DNA of 64,000 nt from Pseudidiomarina salinarum (lineage in GTDB: Bacteria; Pseudomonadota; Gammaproteobacteria; Enterobacterales; Alteromonadaceae): NCBI RefSeq assembly GCF_000753715.1, contig NZ_JPER01000001.1, positions 1-64,000 of the forward strand. Direction: 5' to 3'. The position numbers were made by a program, and so were the translations under genes. How positions within the stretch are numbered: position 1 is the first letter of the stretch; every line of letters begins with the position of its first letter. The notes under the pieces were generated by a model that was not told where the DNA came from, searched no databases, and was given only the letters and a program-made list of their open reading frames with translations. Shown here piece after piece: positions 19,028 through 27,422 of the stretch.

Positions 19028-20151
19028 GCGTCATTAACCGCATGTTGCGGGACCTGGATCAGCGTCAGCATAATCCGGGTGGCTCGAGCTATACACCAGC
19101 GGCCAGCGCGCCGCAGCCGCTGCACTGGGCATGGCTACTGGCAGTCGCATTGGGCACCGCGACGCTGATTATCGTGGCACTGCTGATCTGGTGGTGGATC
19201 AATACTACCGCAGTGTCAGCGGACACAGCGCGCACCATGCCGGCGGTTGAGCCGGTGCAACAGCTGGCTGAACAGACTATAACGGTGCGAGAGGACCAGG
19301 ACGGCCAACAACAGAACACCGAGCAACCGGCGGCAGAAAACCGGTCGGCAGGCGACCTGTCTGCAGCGGAAGTAAGTCGTGCAACCCCCGAACCCGAAGC
19401 ACCGGTTGTAGCTGAATTATCAGAACAATCAGCTGATGACAGCGAAACAGAAACCGAACCAGCATCAGCCGAAATAAAATCAGAATCAAAACCAAAGCCC
19501 GAATCAGAGTCAAAACCGGAACCAGAACAAACTGACGCGAGCCTGTCCAGCTTTGAGAAAAAGTCGGTGCAGTTAACACCGCGGGAGCTAGCCGAAAACA
19601 ATCTGGAGAAAGCCCGCGTCGCACTGCGCAAAGGCGAGCGCGAGAAAGCCCAGGGTCTACTCGAAAAAGCACTGATCGTTATGCCGGATCATGTGGCAGT
19701 ACGCAGTGAGCTAGCGGCCTATTGGTTTGGTCGCGGCCAGGTAACCCGTGCTATTGCCCTGCTGCGAAACGGGCTGGAACGCCAGCCGATGCAAAGTCAG
19801 TGGCAGTTACTGCATGCCCGCATTCTTGAGCAGACCGGAAATATCGAAGATGTTTACGGCAGTTTACGTAGTATCGACCCGGACGCTGAAGAGTTTCCTG
19901 AATTGCTACAGTTACGCGCTATGGCTGCTAACCAGCTGGGGTATTTTGATCAGGCTGCGGCTGATTATGCCGCGCTGGCGGTAGAGCAGCCACGCGGCCG
20001 CTGGTGGCTGGCGGCGGCGGCGGCTTTTGAGGATGCCGGCAATATTCCCGCAGCGATACGCTCCTATCAGCAAGCCGTCGAGTCTGCGGATTTGGCACGC
20101 GAAGGGCGTAGCTATGCGCAGCAACGCCTGCAGGCTCTGGGGGGACAATAA
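19024..20151 (+). CDS. mshN: MSHA biogenesis TPR protein MshN
   Basis: Bitopic protein with an N-terminal cytoplasmic MSVINRMLRDLDQR segment, a transmembrane helix (about 38-58), a long Glu/Pro/Ser/Lys low-complexity linker (about 70-185, with repeated KPE-type units) and C-terminal tetratricopeptide repeats (about 190-375). MshN-type proteins act as periplasmic scaffolds for the pilus machine. The linker length is likely variable between strains. Its stop is followed at once by the mshE start, with the GGGGGA ribosome-binding site for mshE inside its last codons. Confidence 0.87.
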   Translation: MSVINRMLRDLDQRQHNPGGSSYTPAASAPQPLHWAWLLAVALGTATLIIVALLIWWWINTTAVSADTARTMPAVEPVQQLAEQTITVREDQDGQQQNTEQPAAENRSAGDLSAAEVSRATPEPEAPVVAELSEQSADDSETETEPASAEIKSESKPKPESESKPEPEQTDASLSSFEKKSVQLTPRELAENNLEKARVALRKGEREKAQGLLEKALIVMPDHVAVRSELAAYWFGRGQVTRAIALLRNGLERQPMQSQWQLLHARILEQTGNIEDVYGSLRSIDPDAEEFPELLQLRAMAANQLGYFDQAAADYAALAVEQPRGRWWLAAAAAFEDAGNIPAAIRSYQQAVESADLAREGRSYAQQRLQALGGQ

Positions 20152-20152
20152 C

Positions 20153-21928
20153 ATGCGACCTCGTTTGAAAATGCGCCTGGGTGACCTGCTGGTTCAGGAA
20201 GGCATGATCACCGAAAAGCAACTCGAGAAAGCGCTTGAAGAACAACGCGAAACGGGCCGTAAGCTGGGTGCCACCCTTACGGATTTAGGATTTATCAGCG
20301 AACATGACCTACTGGACTTTTTGTCCCGCCAGTTGAATATCCCGTTGATTGACCTGAGTGAACGCAAGATTCCGCAGGATGTGGTGAACCTCGTTCCTGA
20401 GGTTCAGGCCCGCCGCCATCGCGCGCTGGTGGTCGAAGCGACCAAAGATGAAGCGCTAATTGCGATGAGCGATCCGGCGGATCTGGAGGCAGTCGATGCC
20501 ATCAGCAAGTACTTGCAGCCACGCGAACTCAAGCTTGCCGTGGTGCCGGATCAGCAGCTGCTGGAAGCTTTTGATAATCTCTACCGGCGTACCAAAGATA
20601 TCGCTGATTTTGCCAGCCAGTTGCAAACGGAGTACGACGAAGGTGAGGAGTTTGATCTCGGTGCGCTGACCCTTGATGAAGATGACGATGACGCCACCGT
20701 TGCCAAGCTGCTGCAGTCGATTTTTGCTGACGCTGTGCAGGTGCGGGCCTCGGATATTCATATTGAGCCCGATGAACGGGCGCTACGGATCCGCATGCGG
20801 GTTGACGGCGTGTTGCAGGAAAATATCCTGAACGAAACCACCATCGCCAGCGCCTTATTATTACGCCTCAAGCTAATGGCCGGGCTGGATATCTCTGAAA
20901 AGCGGATGCCACAGGATGGGCGTTTTCATATCAAAGTGCGCGACCACAGTATTGATGTGCGGGTTTCCACTATGCCGGTGCAATATGGTGAATCCTGCGT
21001 GATGCGCTTACTCGATCAGTCCGCTGGCTTACTGAATCTTGAACAGACCGGTATGCCTGATGACATTCTGAAGCGCGTGCGGCGTCTGATTCATAAACCT
21101 TACGGCATGCTGATTGTCACGGGGCCCACGGGCTCGGGTAAAACCACCACACTCTATGGTGCGCTGACTGAACTTAATCAGGCCGAGAAGAAAATCATTA
21201 CCGTGGAAGACCCGGTGGAATACCGGCTACCAAGGATTTCGCAGGTGCAGGTGAACGCGCGCATAGGCTTAACCTTCTCCAGCGTACTACGGACCAGCTT
21301 GCGGCAGGATCCGGACATTATCATGGTCGGTGAGATGCGCGATCAGGAAACCGTCGAAATCGGCCTGCGCGGTGCTATTACCGGTCACCTTGTATTAACC
21401 ACGCTGCATACCAACGATTCCATTACCAGCGCCTTGCGGCTGATTGATATGGGTGCTGCGCCTTATCTGGTGGGTGCGGCGTTGCGCGGGGTGCTGGCCC
21501 AGCGTCTGATCCGGCGCGTATGCGATAACTGTAAAAAGCCACAGGATCCTGAAGCTGCTGAACTTCAGGTGCTGCGGCAGATGGACCCCGATATTCCGGC
21601 TGAGGGCGCCGGCTTCGTGCAGGGTAGTGGTTGTCGTAACTGTAACCACACAGGGTATAAGGGCCGGGTCGGTGTATTTGAGCTGCTCGAAATGAACGAA
21701 AAAATGATCGATGCGTTGCGCGATGCCAACATGCGCGAGTTTGCCCACGCCGCCCGTTCATCGCCAGGATTCCGACCGCTAGCCGCAGTTGCTCTTGATT
21801 ATGCTAAGCAGGGCATAACCTCGATCGAAGAAGTGCTGTACCTGGCGGAGACCGTCGAGGAAGAAGAGCTGCGCATTAAAGCCCCGGCGGAGGGTGACAG
21901 CGGTAACGAGGAAGAAGACCGTGGCTGA
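20153..21928 (+). CDS. mshE: MSHA extension ATPase MshE with c-di-GMP-binding N-domain
   Basis: Hexameric secretion-type ATPase powering pilus extension (PilB/GspE family). The N-terminus carries the MshEN signature twice (RLGDLLVQEGMITEKQLEKA from residue 8, then a second LGATL...GFISE copy), which binds cyclic di-GMP in characterised homologues. The ATPase core has Walker A GPTGSGKTTT from residue 324. A C-terminal zinc cluster (CDNCKK, CRNCNH) follows. The frame extends upstream into mshN, but ATG 20153 has a GGGGGA site and gives 591 residues, the normal size. Confidence 0.95.
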   Translation: MRPRLKMRLGDLLVQEGMITEKQLEKALEEQRETGRKLGATLTDLGFISEHDLLDFLSRQLNIPLIDLSERKIPQDVVNLVPEVQARRHRALVVEATKDEALIAMSDPADLEAVDAISKYLQPRELKLAVVPDQQLLEAFDNLYRRTKDIADFASQLQTEYDEGEEFDLGALTLDEDDDDATVAKLLQSIFADAVQVRASDIHIEPDERALRIRMRVDGVLQENILNETTIASALLLRLKLMAGLDISEKRMPQDGRFHIKVRDHSIDVRVSTMPVQYGESCVMRLLDQSAGLLNLEQTGMPDDILKRVRRLIHKPYGMLIVTGPTGSGKTTTLYGALTELNQAEKKIITVEDPVEYRLPRISQVQVNARIGLTFSSVLRTSLRQDPDIIMVGEMRDQETVEIGLRGAITGHLVLTTLHTNDSITSALRLIDMGAAPYLVGAALRGVLAQRLIRRVCDNCKKPQDPEAAELQVLRQMDPDIPAEGAGFVQGSGCRNCNHTGYKGRVGVFELLEMNEKMIDALRDANMREFAHAARSSPGFRPLAAVALDYAKQGITSIEEVLYLAETVEEEELRIKAPAEGDSGNEEEDRG

Positions 21929-23141
21929 CTTTCGCTATCGCGGTCGGGATGCTGAGGGGCAACTGACCTCTGGCAGCATCGAGGCGGCGAACGAAGGCGC
22001 TGCCGCCGATACTCTGTTGCGTCGCGGCGTTACACCGTTGGACATTAATCTGGCACCAGCGAAAGCTCCGGCTGGTATTCAGCTGCAACTCTTTAAGCCG
22101 AAAGTGGGTAGCGATGATCTGATCGTTTTTACGCGGCAGATGTATGCACTGACCAAAGCCGGAATACCTTTGCTGCGCGCCATTGAAGGGCTTGCCGACA
22201 ATACCAGCAATAAGCGGCTGTCGGCGGTACTGCATGATGTGGTTGATAGCCTGGAACGGGGCCGCGAGTTATCCACAGCCATGGCAGCTCACCCTGACGT
22301 ATTTCCTCGCTTATTGGTTTCTATTGTCCACGTTGGCGAAAATACGGGCCAGCTGGAGCAAGCTTTTGAGCAATTATCAGAATATCTGGCAAGGGAGCAG
22401 GAAACCCGCAAGCAAGTAAAAACTGCGCTGCGCTATCCGATGTTTATATCGATCGCGCTGGTCGTTGCGATGTTTGTGCTGAATATTTTTGTTATTCCGA
22501 CTTTTGCCAGTATGTTTAAGCGTTTTGATGTGGAGCTGCCTCTGGCAACGCGCGTCTTGATCGGCACCTCGGATTTCTTTGTGGCCTGGTGGCCGGTGAT
22601 GCTGCTTGGCGGGGTTCTCGGTTTTGTGTTTATCAGGCGCTACGTTCGCTCCGAGGCCGGGCGACTGCGCTGGGATTACCTGAAGATTCGGCTGCCACTG
22701 TTCGGCGACATTGTACTACGTTCTTTGCTGTCGCGGTTTTCCCGTAGCTTCGCGGTGATGTTGCGTGCAGGGGTGCCACTAACGCAGGCTTTGAGCCTGG
22801 TTGCCGAAGCGGTTGACAATAGCTGGATGGGGAAACGTATTAACGACATGCGCCGCAGTGTTGAGCGGGGAGAGAGCCTCACCCGCGCCACCCGTCACAG
22901 CCAGCTGTTTACACCGCTGGTGCTGCAGATGATCGCGGTAGGGGAAGAAACAGGCCGGGTTGATGAGTTACTGCATGAGGTCGCGGATTACTATGAGCGC
23001 GAAGTTGAGTATGATCTCAAGAGCCTGACCGCCCGTATCGAACCCATCATGTTGGTCATTGTCGCGGCAATGATTGCGGTGATGGCACTGGGTATATTTA
23101 TGCCGATGTGGGACATGATGAGTGCCTATCAGGGTGGTTAG
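21921..23141 (+). CDS. mshG: MSHA inner-membrane platform protein MshG
   Basis: Polytopic platform (PilC/GspF family) around which the ATPase works. The 406-residue protein has two repeated T2SSF domains (about 70-195 and 275-400), each with GENTGQL or GEETGRV signature segments and hydrophobic helices. I place the start at GTG 21921, giving VADFRYRGRD at the N-terminus as expected for the family, with a GAGGAAG site upstream; this overlaps mshE by 8 nt. The longer frame from 21894 lies inside mshE. A hairpin follows the stop. Confidence 0.9.
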   Translation: MADFRYRGRDAEGQLTSGSIEAANEGAAADTLLRRGVTPLDINLAPAKAPAGIQLQLFKPKVGSDDLIVFTRQMYALTKAGIPLLRAIEGLADNTSNKRLSAVLHDVVDSLERGRELSTAMAAHPDVFPRLLVSIVHVGENTGQLEQAFEQLSEYLAREQETRKQVKTALRYPMFISIALVVAMFVLNIFVIPTFASMFKRFDVELPLATRVLIGTSDFFVAWWPVMLLGGVLGFVFIRRYVRSEAGRLRWDYLKIRLPLFGDIVLRSLLSRFSRSFAVMLRAGVPLTQALSLVAEAVDNSWMGKRINDMRRSVERGESLTRATRHSQLFTPLVLQMIAVGEETGRVDELLHEVADYYEREVEYDLKSLTARIEPIMLVIVAAMIAVMALGIFMPMWDMMSAYQGG

Positions 23142-23173
23142 GTCTAACAAATGCCTAACAAGTTAGTTAGACC
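23141..23173 (+). terminator. Hairpin between mshG and mshB
   Basis: GGTCTAAC (23141-23148) pairs perfectly with GTTAGACC (23166-23173). Within it CTAAC (23155-23159) can alternatively pair with GTTAG (23162-23166), so two exclusive folds are possible. No T tract follows, so it is more likely an attenuator, RNA-processing or stability element than a strong terminator. It marks the border between machinery genes and pilin genes. Confidence 0.5.
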
Positions 23174-23224
23174 TATATTATTTGCATATTAATAAAGCAA
23201 CCAACATAATCGGGAAAGCAGGAT

Positions 23225-23830
23225 ATGAGTGAGGTGACAGTAGTGCGAAATAACAGCCAGCGGGGTTTTACGCTGATTGAACTGATTATTGTAATCGTCA
23301 TTCTCGGATTGTTGGCCGCGTCGGCGTTGCCTCGTTTTACCAGCGTCACCGCAGAAGCTGAAGACGCCGCTTTAGAAGGTGTAGCCGGAGGTTTTGCCAG
23401 CGCAGTTGGGCTGGTGCGTGGTGAGTGGGAGTTACGGGGCCGGCCTCAGGGTAATTCAGACGGCGCCGGCGCTATCGTCGTCATGGACGGAGTTACAGTC
23501 AACGTGGATGGCAGCACGGGCTATCCGGTCAGCGGCAACAACAATCCCGATGCCCATGATCAGAATATGACCGCCGAAGATTGTCGCACCCTGATGCAAG
23601 CCATACTGCAAGGGTCACCGACGGCGACGACCAATTTTGCGTTACTGGGTGAAAACCGTTATTACGTGTCGCGGGAAAGCAACGGCACCAATGATATCTG
23701 TGTTTATTACCTGGCGAATACGATTAAAAACTTAACTTCGGCTCCCTCGGGTACCGATTATCTCAGCGTAGGAAATGTATTTGTTTATAACCCCCGGACC
23801 GGTGGCATAAGCATTTTTAGCAACAATTAA
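23225..23830 (+). CDS. mshB: MSHA pilin-like protein MshB
   Basis: Type IV prepilin processed by the prepilin peptidase at G|FTLIE, followed by the hydrophobic N-helix. The 201-residue precursor has a C-terminal globular domain with cysteines. MshB is thought to be a minor pilin or initiation component. The start is uncertain: ATG 23225 gives a 14-residue leader, whereas GTG 23243 has a better ribosome-binding site (GAGGTGA) and gives an 8-residue leader closer to the other pilins here. It is the first of three adjacent pilins with near-identical N-terminal helices. Confidence 0.88.
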   Translation: MSEVTVVRNNSQRGFTLIELIIVIVILGLLAASALPRFTSVTAEAEDAALEGVAGGFASAVGLVRGEWELRGRPQGNSDGAGAIVVMDGVTVNVDGSTGYPVSGNNNPDAHDQNMTAEDCRTLMQAILQGSPTATTNFALLGENRYYVSRESNGTNDICVYYLANTIKNLTSAPSGTDYLSVGNVFVYNPRTGGISIFSNN

Positions 23831-23861
23831 TAATAACAGTTACAGCTAATTTTGAACTTAA

Positions 23862-23875
23862 CGGGGATAGCCCCG
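23862..23875 (+). other. Hairpin upstream of the first mshA gene
   Basis: CGGGG (23862-23866) pairs with CCCCG (23871-23875) around an ATAG loop, ending 7 nt before the GAGGAAG ribosome-binding site of the first mshA. No T tract follows, so it may act as a 5' stability or RNA-processing element for pilin mRNA. Confidence 0.45.
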
Positions 23876-23895
23876 CCTTATAGAGGAAGTGCGTT

Positions 23896-24411
23896 ATGAA
23901 AACACAAAAAGGTTTTACTCTAATCGAACTCATCATCGTTATCGTGGTGCTCGGGATCCTGGCAGTTACTGCGGCACCTCAGTTTGTTAACTTTTCAGGT
24001 GATGCCCGAGAATCAACTCTGGATGGTTTGAAAGGGGCGATGAATGGTGCCGGCACAGCAGTCTATGCGAAAGCCTCTATAGCTGGTAAGGAAGACGACG
24101 CCGACGATGGTGCCGGCACTCCTGACTATCAGACGGTTACCGTTGACAGTACCGCGGTCGAAATCGTTTATGGCTACCCTGCGGCAACCGTGGACGGCAT
24201 CGTCGAGGTATTGGAGATCACTACAGGTGACTGGGATATCCGCTATGAAAATGAAACGGATGTAACTACTCCTGGTACAGTGAAGTTCTCGCCGGCGGGT
24301 CTTAATAGCCCTAATACCAATTTTGCCGACATTACTGATTGTTTTGTTTCCTATGCAGAGGCAACAGCGACTGCTCCACCGACTATTACGGTTGACAATA
24401 CGAACTGCTAA
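23896..24411 (+). CDS. mshA: Major MSHA pilin, copy 1
   Basis: Type IVa prepilin of 171 residues with a 6-residue leader (MKTQKG), cleavage before FTLIE, a conserved helix, and a variable beta domain closed by a C-terminal cysteine pair (ITDCF and the final TNC). About 54 of its first 64 residues match the second copy at 24543, while the rest diverges. A GAGGAAG ribosome-binding site precedes the ATG. Which of the two copies is the main fibre subunit cannot be told from sequence. Confidence 0.9.
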   Translation: MKTQKGFTLIELIIVIVVLGILAVTAAPQFVNFSGDARESTLDGLKGAMNGAGTAVYAKASIAGKEDDADDGAGTPDYQTVTVDSTAVEIVYGYPAATVDGIVEVLEITTGDWDIRYENETDVTTPGTVKFSPAGLNSPNTNFADITDCFVSYAEATATAPPTITVDNTNC

Positions 24412-24423
24412 TTTGAAAGAGCA

Positions 24424-24465
24424 GCCGCCTCTGGGCGGCGTTGTCGCTGCGCGCGCCATTTTTTT
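24424..24465 (+). terminator. Possible partial terminator between the two mshA genes
   Basis: GCCGCC (24424-24429) pairs with GGCGGC (24434-24439) over a 4-nt loop shortly after the first mshA stop. A T7 run (24459-24465) comes 19 nt later, after more GC-rich sequence that could extend or compete with the stem. The spacing is poor for a strong terminator, so partial read-through is likely. Confidence 0.4.
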
Positions 24466-24542
24466 GGGCACTCACTAGCAACGTACATTTTAATGTTGGG
24501 TCAGCCTGCTGGCCTTGATGTAACTTAGAAGGATAATGCGAA

Positions 24543-25037
24543 ATGAAAGCGCACAAAGGCTTTACTTTAATCGAGTTAATTATTGTGATTGTCGTACTGG
24601 GTATTCTGGCCGTGAGTGCGGCACCACAATTTATCAACTTCTCCGGCGATGCACGCGAAGCAACGCTTGATGGTCTTAAAGGCGCTATGAATGGCGCTGC
24701 CCGTTCGGTATATGCAAAAGCCGCAATCCAGGGTGAGGAAGACTCAAGTAGCTACGTGACAGTCAGTGGTGTGGAGACAGTATACGGTTATCCTACTGCG
24801 CTGGCGGCGGGTATTACCGCTGCCTTGCAGATTGAAACAGCCGACTGGGATATTGCCTATACCGATAACAGCGATCCGGGCTCTACCGCAAATACGGCCA
24901 GATTTTCGCCCGCAGGAATTAACGATAGTATTACGACTACAGATCATACGACTATCACAGAGTGTTATGTGGAGTACATTGATGTGACGACTGCCGGGAA
25001 CTTCCCGGCCATCTCCGTGGTTACTACTGGCTGTTAA
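24543..25037 (+). CDS. mshA: Major MSHA pilin paralog, copy 2
   Basis: Second 164-residue type IVa prepilin, with leader MKAHKG, FTLIE cleavage site and conserved helix. C-terminal cysteines are in ITECY and the final TGC. Many synonymous changes separate its N-terminal coding region from copy 1 although the protein is nearly the same there, so the duplication is old and under purifying selection rather than recent. It ends 23 nt before a strong intrinsic terminator, which would make it the last gene of its transcript. Confidence 0.9.
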   Translation: MKAHKGFTLIELIIVIVVLGILAVSAAPQFINFSGDAREATLDGLKGAMNGAARSVYAKAAIQGEEDSSSYVTVSGVETVYGYPTALAAGITAALQIETADWDIAYTDNSDPGSTANTARFSPAGINDSITTTDHTTITECYVEYIDVTTAGNFPAISVVTTGC

Positions 25038-25060
25038 AAGGATAGCGAACTTGGTGTAAT

Positions 25061-25090
25061 AAAAGGCGCAACGCAGGTTGCGCCTTTTTT
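25061..25090 (+). terminator. Strong intrinsic terminator after the second mshA
   Basis: A perfect 12-bp stem AAAAGGCGCAAC (25061-25072) with GTTGCGCCTTTT (25077-25088), a GCAG loop and a T6 tail. It closes the pilin transcript inside the MSHA locus, upstream of mshC. Confidence 0.93.
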
Positions 25091-25092
25091 AT

Positions 25093-25121
25093 TTGCTGCC
25101 AATCAGGCGACACAGTATAGT
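25093..25121 (+). promoter_or_regulatory. Promoter for the mshC-mshQ operon
   Basis: TTGCTG (25093-25098) and TATAGT (25116-25121) are spaced by exactly 17 bp, starting two bases after the terminator's T tail and ending 34 bp before mshC. Placement directly behind a terminator, together with the good sigma-70 match, argues that the minor-pilin genes have their own promoter. Confidence 0.65.
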
Positions 25122-25155
25122 CAGATAAGCGTACAAAAACAGATGGAAAGCTCTG

Positions 25156-25668
25156 ATGTCCCCACAAAAATCACCAAAAGCCAAAGGCTTCACGATTATT
25201 GAACTGGTCGTGGTGATGGTGATTATCGGCATCCTGGCAGTATCTGCCGCGCCGGTTTTTTTGGGGCGCGACGGCGTAGATGAATATTTGTTCCAGGCGC
25301 GGCTGCAAAGTGTGTTGCGGCTGCAGCAGCAACGCGCCATGCAGGACACAATAAACTGCTACGCGGTGCGGATCGAAAGCAATCGTTTTGCCGCGGTTGA
25401 CGATTGTAACGCCAGCAGTATCAGCGATCCCTTAACTGATCCCGGCAGCGGTATCGCGGCCGACGAAGCACAGGATGCCGGTGTGACCTTGTCCAGCAGT
25501 GCCGCGTCAGTTCCCTACAACATTCCTTTTAACGCCCTGGGTTGTCCGGTTGCGGCGCCCGCCGACTGCGAAGCCGGCGTGAATCATCAGATCACCTTAA
25601 GCGGCCAGAGTGCGCTGCAGGTCTGCGTCACCAATCAGGGCTACGTGACGACCGGGAGCTGCCCATGA
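25156..25668 (+). CDS. mshC: MSHA minor pilin MshC
   Basis: Prepilin-like protein of 170 residues with cleavage site KG|FTIIELVVVMVIIG. It resembles GspH/FimT-type pseudopilins, and the globular part has several cysteines (NCYAV, DDCN, GCPV, DCEAG, VCVT, SCP). Minor pilins of this type prime assembly or sit at the tip. It is the first gene after the internal terminator and promoter, and its stop overlaps the mshD start (ATGATG). Confidence 0.87.
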   Translation: MSPQKSPKAKGFTIIELVVVMVIIGILAVSAAPVFLGRDGVDEYLFQARLQSVLRLQQQRAMQDTINCYAVRIESNRFAAVDDCNASSISDPLTDPGSGIAADEAQDAGVTLSSSAASVPYNIPFNALGCPVAAPADCEAGVNHQITLSGQSALQVCVTNQGYVTTGSCP

Positions 25669-26192
25669 TGCCCACCCGCGGGTTTACGCTGATTGAAATT
25701 GTTATTGGCATCGTGGTGCTGGCGATTGCCCTGGTCGGGCTTTCCGCAACGCTGTTTCCGCAGGCTCAGCGCTCTGTTGATCCGATTTATCAGGTGCGTG
25801 CTACCGAACTGGGACAATCCTTGCTGACTGAAATTGTTTCGCTGAGTTTTGATCAAAGGAATAACCAGGCAGGCGGTGATAATCGCTGTAGTGACTCGCC
25901 GCCGCGGGTTTGCACAGATCCCGCGAATCTGGGGCCGGAAGGCGGCGAAAGCCGTGAGGATTATAACGACGTTGATGATTTTAATGGCTTCAGCACCAGC
26001 GGTGACCTGCTTACCGGTGCCACTATCAGCGAGTTATATAGAAATTTTACGGTCAGCGTCAGTGTCTGTTATACAACTTCGGTTAGCGGCACCTGTACCA
26101 ATAATATTACCAACTATAAAAAAGTCGAAACGCAGGTGATAACGCCAAACGATCTGATCATCACATTCAGCGCTTACCGGGGGAATATTTAA
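25665..26192 (+). CDS. mshD: MSHA minor pilin MshD
   Basis: PilV-like minor pilin, 175 residues, cleavage site RG|FTLIEIVIGIVV after a very short leader. The start is ATG 25665 (or 25668), served by GGGAG about 6 nt upstream; the longer frame from 25542 overlaps mshC and is rejected. Cysteine-rich globular region. It overlaps mshC by 4 nt and mshO by 1 nt (TAATG). Confidence 0.87.
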   Translation: MMPTRGFTLIEIVIGIVVLAIALVGLSATLFPQAQRSVDPIYQVRATELGQSLLTEIVSLSFDQRNNQAGGDNRCSDSPPRVCTDPANLGPEGGESREDYNDVDDFNGFSTSGDLLTGATISELYRNFTVSVSVCYTTSVSGTCTNNITNYKKVETQVITPNDLIITFSAYRGNI

Positions 26193-27004
26193 TGAACCGG
26201 CAGCGTGGCTTCACCTTAGTTGAACTCATTATTGTGATCGTGCTGCTGGGTGTGATCGGTATTTCGACCTTCAACTTTCTGGGCTTCGGTACCCGTATAT
26301 ACACTGACGCGCTGGCCCGTGATGTGCAGGTCAGCAATGGCAGGTTTATTCTTGAGCGGATGACCCGTGAAATTGCCGGCGCACTACCGGCCAGTGTGCG
26401 TATCAGCGGTGATTATCGCTGCATTGAATACGTACCGATCATTGCCGGCAGCCTGTACACCCGGCTGCCGCGTGCCAACTACACCGGCCCCTTGCGTGGC
26501 ATTACGCCGGCCGACTATAGCTTCGGGCCCGACCAGCGGGTTGCGGTCTATGCCATTACCGAAAGCCAGGTCTACGGCTCGACCCGCCGGGTCAAGCGTC
26601 TGGATAGCGTCGACTTTGACACTCCTGAACCAGGTTATAGCGAATTTAACCTGAATCCGGCCGATGGTGATCGTTACCAGCGCGAGAGTCCGGCCCGGCG
26701 CTATTATGTGCTTGGCCTGCCGGTCAGCTGGTGTCTGACTGCGGGGCAGCAACTTTTGCGTTTCAGCGACTATGGCTGGCTTACTAACCAGCCCGATCTG
26801 AATACACTACCGGGGTCAGGCGTGCAGAATTTAATGGCTACTAACATCAGCAATGATATTAATGTCGCGGCGGAACGGCCCTTTGCTATTGCGGATTCAG
26901 ATGTGCGACGCACGACAGTAGAACTGGTAATGTTATTGGGCAGTGCCCGCACCGATGAAACCTTAACCATGCATCATGGGGTGACCATTGTTAACTTACC
27001 CTGA
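26192..27004 (+). CDS. mshO: MSHA minor pilin MshO
   Basis: PilW/GspJ-like minor pilin of 270 residues with cleavage site RG|FTLVELIIVIVL and a large beta-rich domain. It is translationally coupled to mshD (TAATG) and overlaps mshP by 17 nt. Identity is based on the prepilin motif, size and position in the conserved C-D-O-P-Q order. Confidence 0.86.
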   Translation: MNRQRGFTLVELIIVIVLLGVIGISTFNFLGFGTRIYTDALARDVQVSNGRFILERMTREIAGALPASVRISGDYRCIEYVPIIAGSLYTRLPRANYTGPLRGITPADYSFGPDQRVAVYAITESQVYGSTRRVKRLDSVDFDTPEPGYSEFNLNPADGDRYQRESPARRYYVLGLPVSWCLTAGQQLLRFSDYGWLTNQPDLNTLPGSGVQNLMATNISNDINVAAERPFAIADSDVRRTTVELVMLLGSARTDETLTMHHGVTIVNLP

Positions 27005-27422
27005 CAGCAAGCATCATAGTGCTCACCGCCAGCGCGGCAGCGCGCTGGTAGTGGCCGTGTTTATTATTGTGGTGCTAAGCCTGCTGGCTACGGCGCTGTT
27101 TGGCCTGTTCAGCAGTTCCAGCAGCGCTACGGTTGCCAATGTGGGTGGTGCGCGTGCCAATTTTGCTGCGAAAAGTTCAGTGGAGGAGGCCTTGCTCAAA
27201 CTCTTCCCGGTGGACGGCGGTGCAGCCGATTGCTCAACGACCACGGTATCGTTCAGCCAGCCCGGGCTGGCTAATTGTAGTGGCGAAGTGACCTGTACCA
27301 GTTTTAACCTGGATGAACTGGATGCAACCCATTACCGGCTGCAGGCCAGCGGTAGTTGCGAAATCGGTACCGAAGCCTACTCCCGCCAGTTACTGACGGA
27401 GGCCACCGATGCCAATAATTAA
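26988..27422 (+). CDS. mshP: MSHA minor pilin MshP (PilX-like)
   Basis: 144-residue minor pilin related to PilX. The N-terminal helix follows RG|SALVVAVFII and lacks the Glu at position 5 found in the other pilins here, as is common in PilX-type proteins. No in-frame ATG exists before the helix. The TTG at 26988, preceded by GGGGTGA, is the only plausible start, and it lies 17 nt inside mshO. The protein has C-terminal cysteines. It overlaps mshQ by 14 nt. Confidence 0.82.
   Translation: MLTYPDSKHHSAHRQRGSALVVAVFIIVVLSLLATALFGLFSSSSSATVANVGGARANFAAKSSVEEALLKLFPVDGGAADCSTTTVSFSQPGLANCSGEVTCTSFNLDELDATHYRLQASGSCEIGTEAYSRQLLTEATDANN

Noticed and set aside
20027-20152. Upstream extension of mshE inside mshN
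   Set aside because: The GGGGGA site and ATG at 20153 give the family-typical MshE N-terminus; the extension is the out-of-frame mshN sequence.
23142-23224. mshF gene between mshG and mshB
   Set aside because: Vibrio MSHA loci have mshF here, but the gap is only 83 bp and holds a hairpin and the mshB leader; no coding sequence fits.
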